From the NCBI RefSeq assembly GCF_900078665.2, contig NZ_LT546207.1, forward strand, positions 2,100,607-2,135,612: a stretch of DNA of 35,006 bases, given 5' to 3'. This stretch comes from Mycolicibacterium houstonense. GTDB taxonomy: Bacteria; Actinomycetota; Actinomycetes; Mycobacteriales; Mycobacteriaceae. The notes below the pieces were generated by a model. That model made no database searches. It was not told where the DNA came from and was given only the letters and a program-made list of their open reading frames with translations. This document shows, in pieces, positions 7,764 to 16,501 of the stretch (within the stretch, counting starts at the first letter, position 1; every line of letters starts with the position of its first letter). The position numbers and the translations under genes were made by a program.

Positions 7764-8723
7764 ATGACCGAACCGCTTCGCATCGCCGTCCTCGACGACT
7801 ATCAGGGCATCGCCGTCGCCGTCGACTGGTCGTCGATTCCCCGGCCGGTACTGCTCACCTCATTGCGGGAGCACATCGCTCCCGAGGACGGGTTGGCCGA
7901 GCGTCTGGCGGGTTACGAGGTCGTCGTCGCGATGCGGGAACGCACTCCGCTCGACGCGTCGCTCCTGGCTCAGCTGCCCGACCTGAAACTCCTCGTCACC
8001 ACCGGCCCGTTCAACGCCGCGATCGACGTGGCCGCCGCACACCGGCTCGGCATCACGGTGTCGGGTACCGGCGGAGCCATCGCCCCGACGGTGGAACACA
8101 CCTGGGCTCTGATCCTCGGGCTGCAGCGAAATCTCGTCACCGAGGATCAGCGCATCCGCAGCGGACGCTGGCAGAGCACCATCGGCGCCGACCTCGCCGG
8201 GTCGACCCTGGGCCTGGTCGGGCTGGGGCGGATCGGCAGCCGGGTAGCCACCATCGGCACGGCGTTCGGGATGGACGTCATCGCCTGGAGCCCCAACCTC
8301 ACCGACGAGCGGGCGTCCGAGGCGGGGGCGGTCCGGGTCGATCGCACCGATCTGTTCGCCCGGGCCGACGTGGTGTCGGTGCACATGGTGCTGGCCGATT
8401 CCACCCGCGGCCTGATCGGCCCGGCCGAACTGGCCACGATGAAACGGTCCGCCATCCTGGTGAACACCTCGCGCGGCGGTCTCATCGACGAACCGGCCCT
8501 GGTCGAGGCGCTGCGCAGCAAACGCATCAGGGGCGCGGCGCTCGACGTCTACCAGCAGGAGCCCCTGCCGGCGGGAAACCCGTTGGCCGCCTTGCCCAAT
8601 ACGTTGCTGACACCACACCTCGGCTACGTCACCGAGGGTGTGATGAAGGTGTTCTACCGCGATATCGTGGCCGACATCGCCGCATACTGTGCCGGGTCGC
8701 CGCTGCGCCTCCTTACTGCGTGA
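7764..8723 (+). CDS. D-isomer-specific 2-hydroxyacid dehydrogenase
   Basis: A 319-residue protein starting at ATG 7764. The Rossmann motif GLVGLGRIGSRVA lies at about residues 152-164. The catalytic triad positions are recognisable: Arg in VNTSRGGLIDE, Glu in DVYQQEPLP and His in TPHLGYVT. These enzymes interconvert 2-keto and D-2-hydroxy acids with NAD(P)H. Last gene of the five-gene plus-strand run that begins with gntR; no terminator hairpin is obvious after it. Confidence 0.88.
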   Translation: MTEPLRIAVLDDYQGIAVAVDWSSIPRPVLLTSLREHIAPEDGLAERLAGYEVVVAMRERTPLDASLLAQLPDLKLLVTTGPFNAAIDVAAAHRLGITVSGTGGAIAPTVEHTWALILGLQRNLVTEDQRIRSGRWQSTIGADLAGSTLGLVGLGRIGSRVATIGTAFGMDVIAWSPNLTDERASEAGAVRVDRTDLFARADVVSVHMVLADSTRGLIGPAELATMKRSAILVNTSRGGLIDEPALVEALRSKRIRGAALDVYQQEPLPAGNPLAALPNTLLTPHLGYVTEGVMKVFYRDIVADIAAYCAGSPLRLLTA

Positions 8724-8767
8724 ATCGGGCCAGAAATTCCCTGACAGACGCAACTGTGAGGAAGATC

Positions 8768-8788
8768 AACATTCCGTAATGGAACGTT
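8768..8788. promoter_or_regulatory. Inverted repeat, probable TetR operator upstream of mmpS
   Basis: The 21-base element has half-sites AAC-A-TTCC and GGAA-C-GTT around a five-base centre GTAAT, matching at 14 of the 16 arm positions. It lies about 93 bases before mmpS and overlaps the TTGTCG hexamer at 8787-8792, a possible -35 element paired with TACGTT at 8811-8816 (18-base spacer). The TetR gene at the operon end is the likely ligand. Confidence 0.55.
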
Positions 8789-8881
8789 GTCGATCCACTT
8801 TGGAGCCTGCTACGTTCAGCCGGTCAAAGCGCGGTCGGAGGGGTCCGTCGGCGTGCGCCGAACCGGAGAGGTGGGTTTGCC

Positions 8882-9322
8882 GTGGCGACGGTCTTTCGGC
8901 TGGCGAGACGCTTCTGGATCCCGTTGGTGTTGGTAGCAGCCCTCGCGGTGAGCGGATTCGCGATGAACCGCATGCACGGGATCTTCGGCACCCATATCAA
9001 CACCGATCCGGGCGCGTCCGCCGGCGACGACATCGTGGAGTTCAACCCGAAGCGCGTCGTCTACGAGATCGAGGGCCCCAGCGGCACCAGCGGCCACGTC
9101 AGCTACCTCGACGCCGACGCGCAACCACACACCGAGAGCTTCAGTTCGCTGCCATGGCGGCACGAAGTTGTCACCACGCTGCCGACGGTGTTCGCCAACG
9201 TGGTCGCACAGGGAGACAGCGAAGTGATCACCTGCCGGATCGTCGTCAACGGGGATATCCGTGACGAACAGACCGTGAATCAGCACAACGCCCAGGCCTT
9301 CTGCTTGGACAAGGCCGCATGA
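8882..9322 (+). CDS. MmpS family membrane accessory protein
   Basis: A 146-residue protein from the GTG at 8882 ([18 protein letters not shown]), with GGAGAGG about ten bases upstream. One N-terminal membrane segment (about residues 12-28) is followed by a periplasmic domain with the conserved [24 protein letters not shown] core and two cysteines (C120, C142) typical of MmpS. MmpS proteins assist RND-type MmpL transporters in moving lipids or siderophores across the inner membrane. It overlaps mmpL by four bases (ATGA), so the two are translationally coupled. Confidence 0.93.
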   Translation: MATVFRLARRFWIPLVLVAALAVSGFAMNRMHGIFGTHINTDPGASAGDDIVEFNPKRVVYEIEGPSGTSGHVSYLDADAQPHTESFSSLPWRHEVVTTLPTVFANVVAQGDSEVITCRIVVNGDIRDEQTVNQHNAQAFCLDKAA

Positions 9323-12195
9323 GCAACCACGCAGCCTCGCGTAGCGCGTCAGATTCAGCGGCACATTCCGGCGCCGCCCGCGTCATCCGCATCGCCGCCA
9401 TCCCGATCATCCTGTTCTGGGTGGCGCTGGTGGTCGTCCTCAACGCCCTCATCCCCCAGCTCGAGGTCGTCGGGCACCAGAACTCCGTGTCCCTGTCACC
9501 ACAGGACGCGCCGGCTCTGGTGGCGATGAAGAAGATCGGCGAGCGGTTCGATCAATTCGAATCCGACACCATCGCGATGGTCGTGCTCGAAGGCGACGAG
9601 CCACTCGGCACCGAGGCCCATCGCTATTACGACGAGCTGGTGCGCAAGCTCGAGGCCGACACCGAACACGTTCAGCACGTCCAGAATTACTGGGGCGATC
9701 TGATCACCGCGGCCGGCTCACAGAGCACCGACGGCAAGGCCGCCTACGTGCAGGTCAACCTCGCGGGCAACCAGGGTGAGACGCTGGCCAACGAGTCGGT
9801 CGCCGCGGTGCGCGAGATCATCGATGAATCCGATCCGCCTCCGGGCGTGAAAGCCTATGTCACCGGCCAGGGTCCGCTCACCACGGACATGAACGAGGCC
9901 GGCGACAAGAGCATGGTCAAGATCACGTTCATCACCATCGCGGTGATCGCCGTGATGCTGCTGGTGATCTACCGGTCGATCGGCACGACGCTGCTGACAC
10001 TGCTCGTGGTGCTGCTGGAGATGTCGGCCGCGCGCGGTGTCGTGGCCGCCATCGGCAACGCACACCTGCTGGGGCTGTCCACGTTCTCGGTCAGCCTGTT
10101 GACCTCGCTGGCGATCGCGGCCGGGACCGACTACGCGATCTTCCTCATCGGCCGCTATCAGGAGGCACGACAGCAGGGACAAGACCGAGAAGACGCCTAC
10201 TACACGGCCTTTCACGGGGTGGGCCACGTCATCCTCGGCTCCGGCCTGACCGTCGCGGGCGCCATGCTGTGCCTGCACTTCACCCGGCTGAACTACTTCA
10301 GTTCGATGGGTGTCCCCAGTGCCATCGGCATGTCCGTGGTGGTGCTGGCCTCGCTGACCCTGGCTCCGGCGATGCTGGTGGTGGGTAGCCGGTTCGGCGT
10401 GTTCGACGCCAAGCGCAAGATCAAGTCGCGCGGGTGGCGCAAGGTCGGCACGTCGGTGGTGCGCTGGCCGGTGCCCATCCTGTGCTCGGCGATCGCCATC
10501 GCGCTGATCGGGCTGCTGGCCCTGCCCGGCTACCAGACCTCGTACAACGAGCGCCTCTACATCCCGCAGGATCTGCCGTCGAACGTCGGATATGCCGCTG
10601 CCGAGCGACATTTCACCGCTGCCCGGATGAATCCCGATCTGCTTCTCGTCGACGCGGGCCGCGACCTGCGCAACCCCGCCGACATGATCGTGCTGGACAA
10701 GATCGCCAGGGAACTGATCCGCGTTCCCGGTGTCGCCAGGGTGCAGAGCATCACCCGGCCGCTGGGCCGCCCCATCGCGCACAGTTCGGTGCCGTTCCAG
10801 GTCAGCATGCAGTCGGTCTCCATGACCGAGAACCTGCAGTTCCTCCGCGAGCGCATGGGCGACATGCTCACGCTCACAGATGATCTCGGCCGGATGATCG
10901 GGATCATGGAGAGCATGCTGGGCCTGATGAACCGGATGACCGACATCACCCACGAGCTCACCGCCAGCATGAACGCGATGCAGGTCAGCACCAACGAGAT
11001 GCGGGATCACATCGCGACTTTCGACGACTTCATGCGCCCGATGCGGAACTACTTCTACTGGGAGCCGCACTGCTACGACATTCCCGTGTGTAATGCCATG
11101 CGTTCGGTGTTCGACGGGCTCGACGGCATCGACGCCATGACCGAGCACCTCTCCAGCTCGGTCAAGAACATGAACGAGATGGATCAGTTGATGCCGCAGC
11201 TGGTGGCGCAGCTGCCGCCGATGATCGCCATCTCGAAGTCCATGCAGGGCACCATGAAGACGATGTACAGCACGTTCAACGGCATGGTCGACCAGATCGC
11301 CAAGATGACCGACACGGCATCGGTGATGGGCCAGGCGTTCGACGATGCCCGCAACGACGATTCGTTCTATCTGCCGCCCGAGGCGTTCGACAACCCCGAC
11401 TTCAAACGTGGCCTGGCCCTTATGGTCTCGCCCGACGGTCAGGCGGCGCAGTTCATCATCACCCACGACGTGGATCCGGCTACCACCGAAGGCATTTCAC
11501 ATGTCGACCCGATCCTGAAGGCAGCCAGGGAGGCGATCAAGACGACGCCACTGGCCGACGCCAAGATCTACCTGGGCGGTACCGCGGCCACCTACAAGGA
11601 CATTCAGGTGGGCGCCCAGTGGGATCTGCTGATCTCGGCGGTCGGCGCCATCACGTTGATCTTCGTCGTGATGTTGCTGATCACCCGCGCACTGATCGCC
11701 TCGTTCGTCATCGTCGGGACCGTGATCCTGTCGCTGGCCGCGTCGTTCGGCCTTTCGGTCCTGGTGTGGCAGTACCTGCTCGGGATCGACCTGCACTGGA
11801 TGACGCTGGCCTTCTCGGTGATCATCCTGCTGGCCGTCGGATCGGACTACAACCTGCTGGTGGTCTCCCGGATGAAGGAGGAGATCGGGGCGGGCATCAA
11901 CACCGGCATCATCCGGGCCATGGGCGCCACCGGCGGCGTGGTCACCGCGGCCGGCCTGGTGTTCGCGTTCACGATGGCCTCGATGGCCACCAGCGACCTG
12001 ATCGCCATCGGGCAGGGCGGCACCACCATCGGCCTGGGCCTGTTGTTCGACACCCTCGTGGTTCGCTCGCTCATGACCCCGACGATCGCCGCGATCCTGG
12101 GCCGGTGGTTCTGGTGGCCGCTGCCGGTGCGCCAGCGGCCGGCCCGGTTCCTCTCCGATCGCACCGCCCCGATACCGGTGACGAGACGGGCGTGA
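9319..12195 (+). CDS. MmpL family RND transporter
   Basis: A complete 958-residue MmpL starting at ATG 9319. The layout is the family standard: TM1, a first periplasmic domain, TM2-6 with the proton-relay pair D271-Y272 in [12 protein letters not shown], a second large periplasmic domain rich in Met and coiled-coil-like heptads (about residues 490-690), and TM8-12 with D843-Y844 in [12 protein letters not shown]. No MmpL3-like C-terminal extension is present, so it belongs to the MmpL4/MmpL5-like group that pairs with MmpS. Substrates in that group include mycobactin-type siderophores and glycopeptidolipids. Next to convergent mbtLM a siderophore substrate is possible but unproven. Confidence 0.94.
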   Translation: MSNHAASRSASDSAAHSGAARVIRIAAIPIILFWVALVVVLNALIPQLEVVGHQNSVSLSPQDAPALVAMKKIGERFDQFESDTIAMVVLEGDEPLGTEAHRYYDELVRKLEADTEHVQHVQNYWGDLITAAGSQSTDGKAAYVQVNLAGNQGETLANESVAAVREIIDESDPPPGVKAYVTGQGPLTTDMNEAGDKSMVKITFITIAVIAVMLLVIYRSIGTTLLTLLVVLLEMSAARGVVAAIGNAHLLGLSTFSVSLLTSLAIAAGTDYAIFLIGRYQEARQQGQDREDAYYTAFHGVGHVILGSGLTVAGAMLCLHFTRLNYFSSMGVPSAIGMSVVVLASLTLAPAMLVVGSRFGVFDAKRKIKSRGWRKVGTSVVRWPVPILCSAIAIALIGLLALPGYQTSYNERLYIPQDLPSNVGYAAAERHFTAARMNPDLLLVDAGRDLRNPADMIVLDKIARELIRVPGVARVQSITRPLGRPIAHSSVPFQVSMQSVSMTENLQFLRERMGDMLTLTDDLGRMIGIMESMLGLMNRMTDITHELTASMNAMQVSTNEMRDHIATFDDFMRPMRNYFYWEPHCYDIPVCNAMRSVFDGLDGIDAMTEHLSSSVKNMNEMDQLMPQLVAQLPPMIAISKSMQGTMKTMYSTFNGMVDQIAKMTDTASVMGQAFDDARNDDSFYLPPEAFDNPDFKRGLALMVSPDGQAAQFIITHDVDPATTEGISHVDPILKAAREAIKTTPLADAKIYLGGTAATYKDIQVGAQWDLLISAVGAITLIFVVMLLITRALIASFVIVGTVILSLAASFGLSVLVWQYLLGIDLHWMTLAFSVIILLAVGSDYNLLVVSRMKEEIGAGINTGIIRAMGATGGVVTAAGLVFAFTMASMATSDLIAIGQGGTTIGLGLLFDTLVVRSLMTPTIAAILGRWFWWPLPVRQRPARFLSDRTAPIPVTRRA

Positions 12196-12205
12196 CCGGC
12201 GTCGA

Positions 12206-12211
12206 TACCAT
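12206..12211 (+). promoter_or_regulatory. Possible -10 box for a separate leaderless tetR transcript
   Basis: TACCAT fits the mycobacterial TANNNT -10 pattern and ends six bases before the tetR ATG, which has no Shine-Dalgarno sequence. No good -35 hexamer is present, so this is only a candidate internal promoter. Confidence 0.3.
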
Positions 12212-12217
12212 CGACCC

Positions 12218-12784
12218 ATGAGCACCGGCGAGCTCTCCGGCACCCAGGCGCGCACCCGCGCCGCGATCATCGAGGCCGCCGCCGCCGTATTGGCCGATGA
12301 CCGGACCGCGACTTTGCCCGACATCGCAAAGGCGGCCGGCGTCGGCCGCACCACCGTGCACCGCTACTTTCCCGACCGGGAATGCCTGATCAACGCCACG
12401 ATCGTCGACTCGGTTCAAGTCGTGACGAATGCCGTGGCCGCTGCCGCCCCCGAGGACGGCTGTGCGATCGAGGCGATGCGCCGGGTGATCAACGCGATGA
12501 TCTCGGTGGGCAACCGGCTTCTGTTTCTCTTCGACGATCCCAACGTTCTCCGTGGGCTGCCGCCCGAGGCGGTACCCGACAACAGCTATCTCACGAATCT
12601 GATCGAACGCGGCCAGGCCGAAGGCGTATTCGACCCAGAATCGAGCACACAGTGGCTCGAACACGCGCTGTACGGCCTGGTGATGTGGGCCTGCCAGGAC
12701 TCGAAGAACGGCCTCATGCCGCAGCACGCGGCCGCTCCCGCCGTCATCCGCACCTTCGAGCGCGGGGTCCGTTGCCGCGACTGA
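12218..12784 (+). CDS. TetR family transcriptional regulator
   Basis: A 188-residue regulator starting at ATG 12218. The N-terminal helix-turn-helix runs over about residues 8-54 (RAAIIEAAAAVLADDRTATL ... VGRTTVHRYFPDRECLI), followed by an all-helical ligand domain. It is the last gene of the mmpS-mmpL-tetR run, 22 bases after mmpL, and probably autoregulates the operon through the inverted repeat at 8768-8788, with the transported molecule or a toxic compound as inducer. The stop codon is three bases from the stop of convergent mbtM. Confidence 0.88.
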   Translation: MSTGELSGTQARTRAAIIEAAAAVLADDRTATLPDIAKAAGVGRTTVHRYFPDRECLINATIVDSVQVVTNAVAAAAPEDGCAIEAMRRVINAMISVGNRLLFLFDDPNVLRGLPPEAVPDNSYLTNLIERGQAEGVFDPESSTQWLEHALYGLVMWACQDSKNGLMPQHAAAPAVIRTFERGVRCRD

Positions 12785-12787
12785 GCC

Positions 12788-14353
12788 TTACCGCGCGGCC
12801 TCCAGCCGGCGGCGGACCTCCAGTCGCCTGAGTTTCCCCGACGACGTCCGCGGCAGCGAACCCGGTGACACCAGCACCACGTCGGCGGGCGTGACACCAC
12901 ACACCGAAACGATGCGCCGAATCACCGCGCTGCGGGTGATGTCCTGCTCGGTACCGATGAATTCCGCGGCCACCAACAGCCGCGATTGCGCGGCACCCGA
13001 TTCGGTCCCGACGGCGACGACGGCTCCCTCGCGCACCCCCTCGACCTCGCCGGCGACCTGCTCGATCTCAGTGGGGAATACATTGCGGCCGGCGATGGTG
13101 ATCATCTCCTTGGAGCGCCCGCAGATCACCAGTGCCCCGTCGACCAGGTAACCGATGTCGCCGGTCGGGAACCACTGGCCGGCACAGCCCGCGTCAACCG
13201 GATCATGCCCGAGGTAGGACGTCATCATCGAGGAACCACGGATCTCGACTTCGCCGGTGGCGCCGGTCTCGTCATGCGCCGACGGGACGATGCGTACCTC
13301 CATGCCCGGTACCGGGTGCCCCAGTAGCGCAAGGCGCCGGTTGGGGTCTGCGGCATCGGGAACGTCGATCCGCAGGCCGTCTCCCGGCGCGGGTATCGTC
13401 ACCGCGCACGTCGATTCGGCCATGCCGTATGCGGGAGCCATCGCCGCGGCGTCGAATCCGAATTTTCCCATGGCAGAGGCGAATCGCTCGACACCGGCAC
13501 AGTCGACGGGTTCTCCCCCGTTGATCGCGATGCGCACCGCACCGAGATCGACGCCGGATACCCGGTTGGCGAATCGGCCGAGCACCGAGTAGCCGAAGTT
13601 CGGGCCCGCGGTGAAGGTGGCCGCGGAATCCGACAGCCAATCGGCCCAGCGCAGCGGCGCCGCCGAGAACGCCCCCGTCGGGGCCAGCCACAGCGGCATC
13701 CCGGACATGGTCGACGCCAGCACCATGGCCAGGCCCATGTCGTGGTAGATCGGCAACCAGGTGCAGCCGACATCGTTGCGGCTCAACGACAGTCGCTCGG
13801 TGACCGCCAGCAGGTTGTTGAGAACGGCCTCGGGCGCCAGGACGGCTGTGCGCGGCGCGCCGGTGGATCCAGCCGTACCCTGCAGGATCGCGACGTCCGC
13901 ACCGTCGGGGTACCGCACGGTCGTCGACATCGGTGTGCGGGCGGCGTCGCCGATATCGCAGACCGCCAACGTGGAGTCCGCATCGCGCAACAGCTCGAGG
14001 GTGGCGCCGTAGCTGAACACCGTCGTCACACCGATTCCGGCGAACCGGGACAACGTGGCGCGCGCCCACTCCGACGGGTCGGCGCCACGTTGGGGCCGGG
14101 GCAGGATCGATACACCGGATCCGGCCAGCCATGAACCCTGAATGGCCGCAATCAATTCCACTGTCGGCTCACCGACCAGACCGACCGCGCCGGCTCGGTC
14201 CCGGTTCAACAGGTAGGCGGCGATGTGCTCGGCGATGCCGTGCACCTCAGGCCACGGTCGACGCTGCCAGGTGTCGGTGTCACGGTCGAGCACCCGCAGG
14301 TCGTACGGCGAGCCCACCATCGCCTCACGCAGGGCGCCGGCAAGCGGGTTCAT
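12788..14353 (-). CDS. mbtM: Mycobactin fatty acyl-AMP ligase MbtM (FadD33)
   Basis: A 521-residue acyl-AMP ligase starting at ATG 14353. Its sequence tracks M. tuberculosis MbtM closely in memory: VGLVGEPTVELIAAIQGSWLAG, LQGTAGSTGAPRTAVL, TWLPIYHDMGLAMVL, INGGEPVDC, YGMAESTCAV, GRNVFPTEIEQVAGEVEGVREGAV and PGSLPRTSSGKLRRLEVRR. MbtM activates a fatty acid as acyl-AMP and loads it on MbtL; the acyl chain is then transferred to the lysine of mycobactin by MbtK. It overlaps mbtL by four bases. In M. tuberculosis mbtN and mbtK sit beside this pair; neither is found on either side here, so the acyl-tail genes are split in this genome. Confidence 0.92.
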   Translation of the reverse strand: MNPLAGALREAMVGSPYDLRVLDRDTDTWQRRPWPEVHGIAEHIAAYLLNRDRAGAVGLVGEPTVELIAAIQGSWLAGSGVSILPRPQRGADPSEWARATLSRFAGIGVTTVFSYGATLELLRDADSTLAVCDIGDAARTPMSTTVRYPDGADVAILQGTAGSTGAPRTAVLAPEAVLNNLLAVTERLSLSRNDVGCTWLPIYHDMGLAMVLASTMSGMPLWLAPTGAFSAAPLRWADWLSDSAATFTAGPNFGYSVLGRFANRVSGVDLGAVRIAINGGEPVDCAGVERFASAMGKFGFDAAAMAPAYGMAESTCAVTIPAPGDGLRIDVPDAADPNRRLALLGHPVPGMEVRIVPSAHDETGATGEVEIRGSSMMTSYLGHDPVDAGCAGQWFPTGDIGYLVDGALVICGRSKEMITIAGRNVFPTEIEQVAGEVEGVREGAVVAVGTESGAAQSRLLVAAEFIGTEQDITRSAVIRRIVSVCGVTPADVVLVSPGSLPRTSSGKLRRLEVRRRLEAAR

Positions 14354-14613
14354 GCGGCGCTCCTGCGGTCGATCACCGACTGGAGATCGCCCACCGTCTC
14401 ACACAACATCAGGTCCTCCTCGCTCAGTTGGACCCCGAACTTCTCCTCGATCGATACCAGACCGACGGCGAACGAGACGGAATCCATTCCGAGGTCATCG
14501 ACCAGACGCGTATTGACATCCAGTGATTGGCAAGGTAATTCGAGATCGTCACGCAGGATGCAGACCAGCCCGTCGGTCACGGCGGACGGAGTGGTTGAGT
14601 CGGTAGCCGTCAT
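14350..14613 (-). CDS. mbtL: Mycobactin acyl carrier protein MbtL
   Basis: An 87-residue acyl carrier protein starting at ATG 14613, preceded by GGAG. The phosphopantetheine attachment serine is S45 in DDLGMDSVSF. It carries the acyl chain made available by MbtM during mycobactin assembly. The overlap with mbtM (ATG of mbtM inside its stop region) shows a two-gene operon. An IdeR-like half-site lies about 30-40 bases upstream and a fuller IdeR-like box about 375 bases upstream, consistent with iron repression. Confidence 0.93.
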   Translation of the reverse strand: MTATDSTTPSAVTDGLVCILRDDLELPCQSLDVNTRLVDDLGMDSVSFAVGLVSIEEKFGVQLSEEDLMLCETVGDLQSVIDRRSAA

Positions 14614-14642
14614 GTGATTTCTCCAGCTGGTCGACGAGACCC

Positions 14643-14652
14643 AGCCTTACCT
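14643..14652 (-). promoter_or_regulatory. mbtL: IdeR-like half-site at the mbtL promoter
   Basis: The plus strand reads AGCCTTACCT, nine of ten bases of one arm of the IdeR consensus (AGCCTAACCT). The other arm is degenerate. On the minus strand it contains TAAGGCT, a possible -10 about 30 bases before the mbtL ATG. Weak as a full box, suggestive in context. Confidence 0.35.
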
Positions 14653-14932
14653 TTCGTTTCGGGTACGGGTTTGGTTGAGCGGGTGAAAACAGCTGTCAGC
14701 CAGCTGCATTGATGGGAGCGCCGCGCAGGCGACAGTTGCCGGACCGGGCCACCCGAATCGCGTTTGGCGCCATCGGTTGTGGCACCAGACAGCCGGGCGT
14801 GCGCCGCACCGCAGAGTAGGCGTGCGCAACGGGTTCGGTCATGGAGTCAAATGTCCGAGCACCAGAAGTACTGCGCTGCAACATTTCATCGACAACAAAG
14901 ACCCCGTCCCCCTGTCTCCGGCAGCGGCGAGG

Positions 14933-14956
14933 GGCTCCCACGTACGTGTGGGCGCC
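14933..14956. promoter_or_regulatory. Palindromic hairpin upstream of mbtL
   Basis: GGC-T-CCCAC, loop GTACGT, GTGGG-C-GCC forms an eight-pair stem with one mismatch. Its centre CACGTACGTG is a perfect ten-base palindrome. It could end the long minus-strand transcript from the DHFR-like gene or be a regulator site; no U-rich tail follows on either strand. Confidence 0.35.
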
Positions 14957-14987
14957 ACGCTCAGAACCGCAGCCTCCTGCGACCAGC

Positions 14988-15006
14988 GTTGGGGAGCCTA
15001 ACCAAA
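14988..15006 (-). promoter_or_regulatory. IdeR-like iron box
   Basis: Compared with the IdeR consensus (TTAGGTTAG, C/G-rich centre, CTAACCTAA) this site agrees at 14 of 19 positions, including an uninterrupted GCCTAACC core. On the minus strand it reads TTTGGTTAGGCTCCCC. Position upstream of mbtL suggests iron control of mycobactin acylation genes, but 375 bases is a long leader, so another transcript could be the target. Confidence 0.5.
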
Positions 15007-15151
15007 ACTTTTCCGACGGTGGGTGGTCCCTTTCGGGGCTCACCGGCCGCCACGGGTCATCCCGCAATTATTACGCGCGTGTCAATAGCACGGGACAACA
15101 GGTATTTTCGCGCATGACAGCGATGTCAGCGCAACGCCGAAACGGTGAAAA

Positions 15152-15796
15152 TCAGTCACGCCAGAACAAGTGATGCGTGACGCCGCTGGGGCTGGGCACC
15201 ACATCATGGTGGAAACGGTCGTTCAACTCATCGGGCGATTCCCAGAGCCGCGACCCGCTGCCCAGCTCGATCGGGGATACCGCCACGTGCAGGGTGTCCA
15301 CCAGATCGGCGTCGAGGAACTCGCGAATGGTGAACGCGCCACCACCGAGCCGCACATCCTTGCCGTCGGCGGCAGCCCTCGCCTGCTCCAGCACCGTCGC
15401 CGGATCCGCGTTCACGAAGTGGAACGTGGTGTCGGACAAACTGAACGACGGCCGCGCGTGGTGGGTCATGACGAATACCGGGGTGTGGAACGGCGGCCGA
15501 TCCCCCCACCAGCCCTGCCACTCATGGTCTTCCCACGGGCCGCGGTACGGGCTGAACTTGTTGCGCCCCATGATCTCGGCCCCGATGTTGTTGGAGAAGT
15601 CCCGGGTGAGGTAGTCATCGAGGCCTCGGCTGCCGCCCGGCTCGGTGCGGTTGGGCCAACTCGCCGTGGCGCCCGCCCAGGCGAACATCTCCCCCGGGTC
15701 CGCATGGCCGAACGGGCGCTCAAAGCTCTGATTCTCGCCCGCGCCGAACCCGTCGCTGGACACGTTGAAATTCTGGACTTTGAGCAGTTGGGCCAC
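15152..15796 (-). CDS. Dihydrofolate reductase-fold (RibD C-terminal family) protein
   Basis: A 214-residue protein begun at the GTG at 15796 (VAQLLKVQNFNVSSDGFGAG), with GGAGAG just upstream. The frame is open far beyond this, but that part is antisense or out of frame to the DHPS remnant and is rejected. Features of the RibD_C/DHFR-like family are the N-terminal NFNVSSDGFGAG strand, a MGRNKFSPYRGPW loop, VFVMTHHARP and the C-terminal GGGAFTIREFLDADLVDTLHVAVSPIELGSGSRLW block. Such proteins are NADPH-dependent reductases of pterin- or pyrimidine-like substrates; many are of unknown substrate. It closes the long minus-strand run that includes folate-related genes, which may hint at a one-carbon role. 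Confidence 0.85.
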   Translation of the reverse strand: MAQLLKVQNFNVSSDGFGAGENQSFERPFGHADPGEMFAWAGATASWPNRTEPGGSRGLDDYLTRDFSNNIGAEIMGRNKFSPYRGPWEDHEWQGWWGDRPPFHTPVFVMTHHARPSFSLSDTTFHFVNADPATVLEQARAAADGKDVRLGGGAFTIREFLDADLVDTLHVAVSPIELGSGSRLWESPDELNDRFHHDVVPSPSGVTHHLFWRD

Positions 15797-15864
15797 GTGT
15801 TCTCTCCGTTCGGTCAGGGATGGTGGATGCTGTTCGGACCCGGGGCAAGGGTAAAACTCATCGG

Positions 15865-16490
15865 TCAGCCCCAGATCGCGTCCAACATCGCGATGGTGTC
15901 CAGCGTCTCGGTGACATCGTGCACTCGGATGACATCGACGCCGGCCGACCAGGCGGGTGCGATGACTGCCAGAGAACCGGCCAGACGCTGTTCCACGGTA
16001 CGGCCGGTGACAGCACCGACGAAGGTCTTTCGACTCACGCCCAGCAGTACGGGGAAATCCTGGGCGCACAGTTCCGGAAGCCGACGCAGTAATTTCACGT
16101 TGTCCTGGGTCGACTTGCCGAACCCGATGCCAGGGTCGATCCATACCGGCCCGGCCCCACAGCCGAGGGCCGTTTTCGCGATACCGGTGACCAGGCTCGT
16201 CACTTCGCCGACGACGTCCTGGTATTCCGGGGATACACCGGCCGCAACAGGAACCGTGTGGGAGTGCATGCTCACGTATCCCACCCCGAACCGACCGGCC
16301 ACCTCGTAGAGCTTGCCCGATACGTCGTTGACGATCGATGCCCCGGCCCTTACGGCCTCCTCGGCCACTTCATGGTGGCGTGTGTCCACTGAGACCGTCC
16401 CCAGACGCGCGAGGCGTTCAACACCCCCATCACCCGCATCGGGGCCGGGATGGTGCGCCTTGACGCCGTGCCGCGACGACGCTGGTCCAT
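15865..16490 (-). pseudogene. folP: Dihydropteroate synthase (FolP-like), internal deletion plus frameshift
   Basis: The 3' two-thirds encode a clear DHPS: TVSVDTRHHEVAEEAVRAGASIVNDVSG, WIDPGIGFGKSTQDNVKLLRRLPEL, LLGVSRKTFVGAVTGR and the final VIRVHDVTET. The expected N-terminus is missing from that frame. In another frame, from ATG 16490 or 16439, the sequence reads MRVMGVLN, exactly how DHPS proteins begin before VTPDSFSDGG, and then switches at about 16415-16420 to the coding for RLARLGTVSVDT in a shifted frame. Thus roughly 60-70 codons holding loops 1 and 2 and the DVGGES region are lost and the frame is broken; translation from the native start meets TAA at 16350-16352 after about 46 codons. 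DHPS joins pterin pyrophosphate to p-aminobenzoate, so this copy should be inactive. Confidence 0.8.
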
Positions 16491-16501
16491 CTGGCGGCCG
16501 A

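Larger units (their letters stand above)
14614..15151. other. 538-base intergenic region upstream of mbtL
   Basis: No convincing gene is seen; open frames of up to about 123 codons exist on both strands but lack family resemblance, starts with ribosome-binding sites, or mycobacterial third-position bias. The region holds an IdeR-like box (14988-15006), a half-site next to mbtL (14643-14652), and a palindromic hairpin (14933-14956). It should contain the mbtLM promoter and the end of the prp-pyc-metF-DHFR transcript. Confidence 0.5.

Noticed and set aside
9718..11466. 582-codon open frame on the minus strand within mmpL
   Set aside because: It is an antisense shadow caused by high GC third-position bias; mmpL has clear family motifs throughout.
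14696..15067. 123-codon minus-strand frame upstream of mbtL
   Set aside because: No recognisable domain or ribosome-binding site, and composition like non-coding DNA; treated as intergenic.
15797..16144. Upstream extension of the DHFR-like gene
   Set aside because: It runs out of frame through the dihydropteroate synthase remnant; GTG 15796 has a good ribosome-binding site and a family-like N-terminus.
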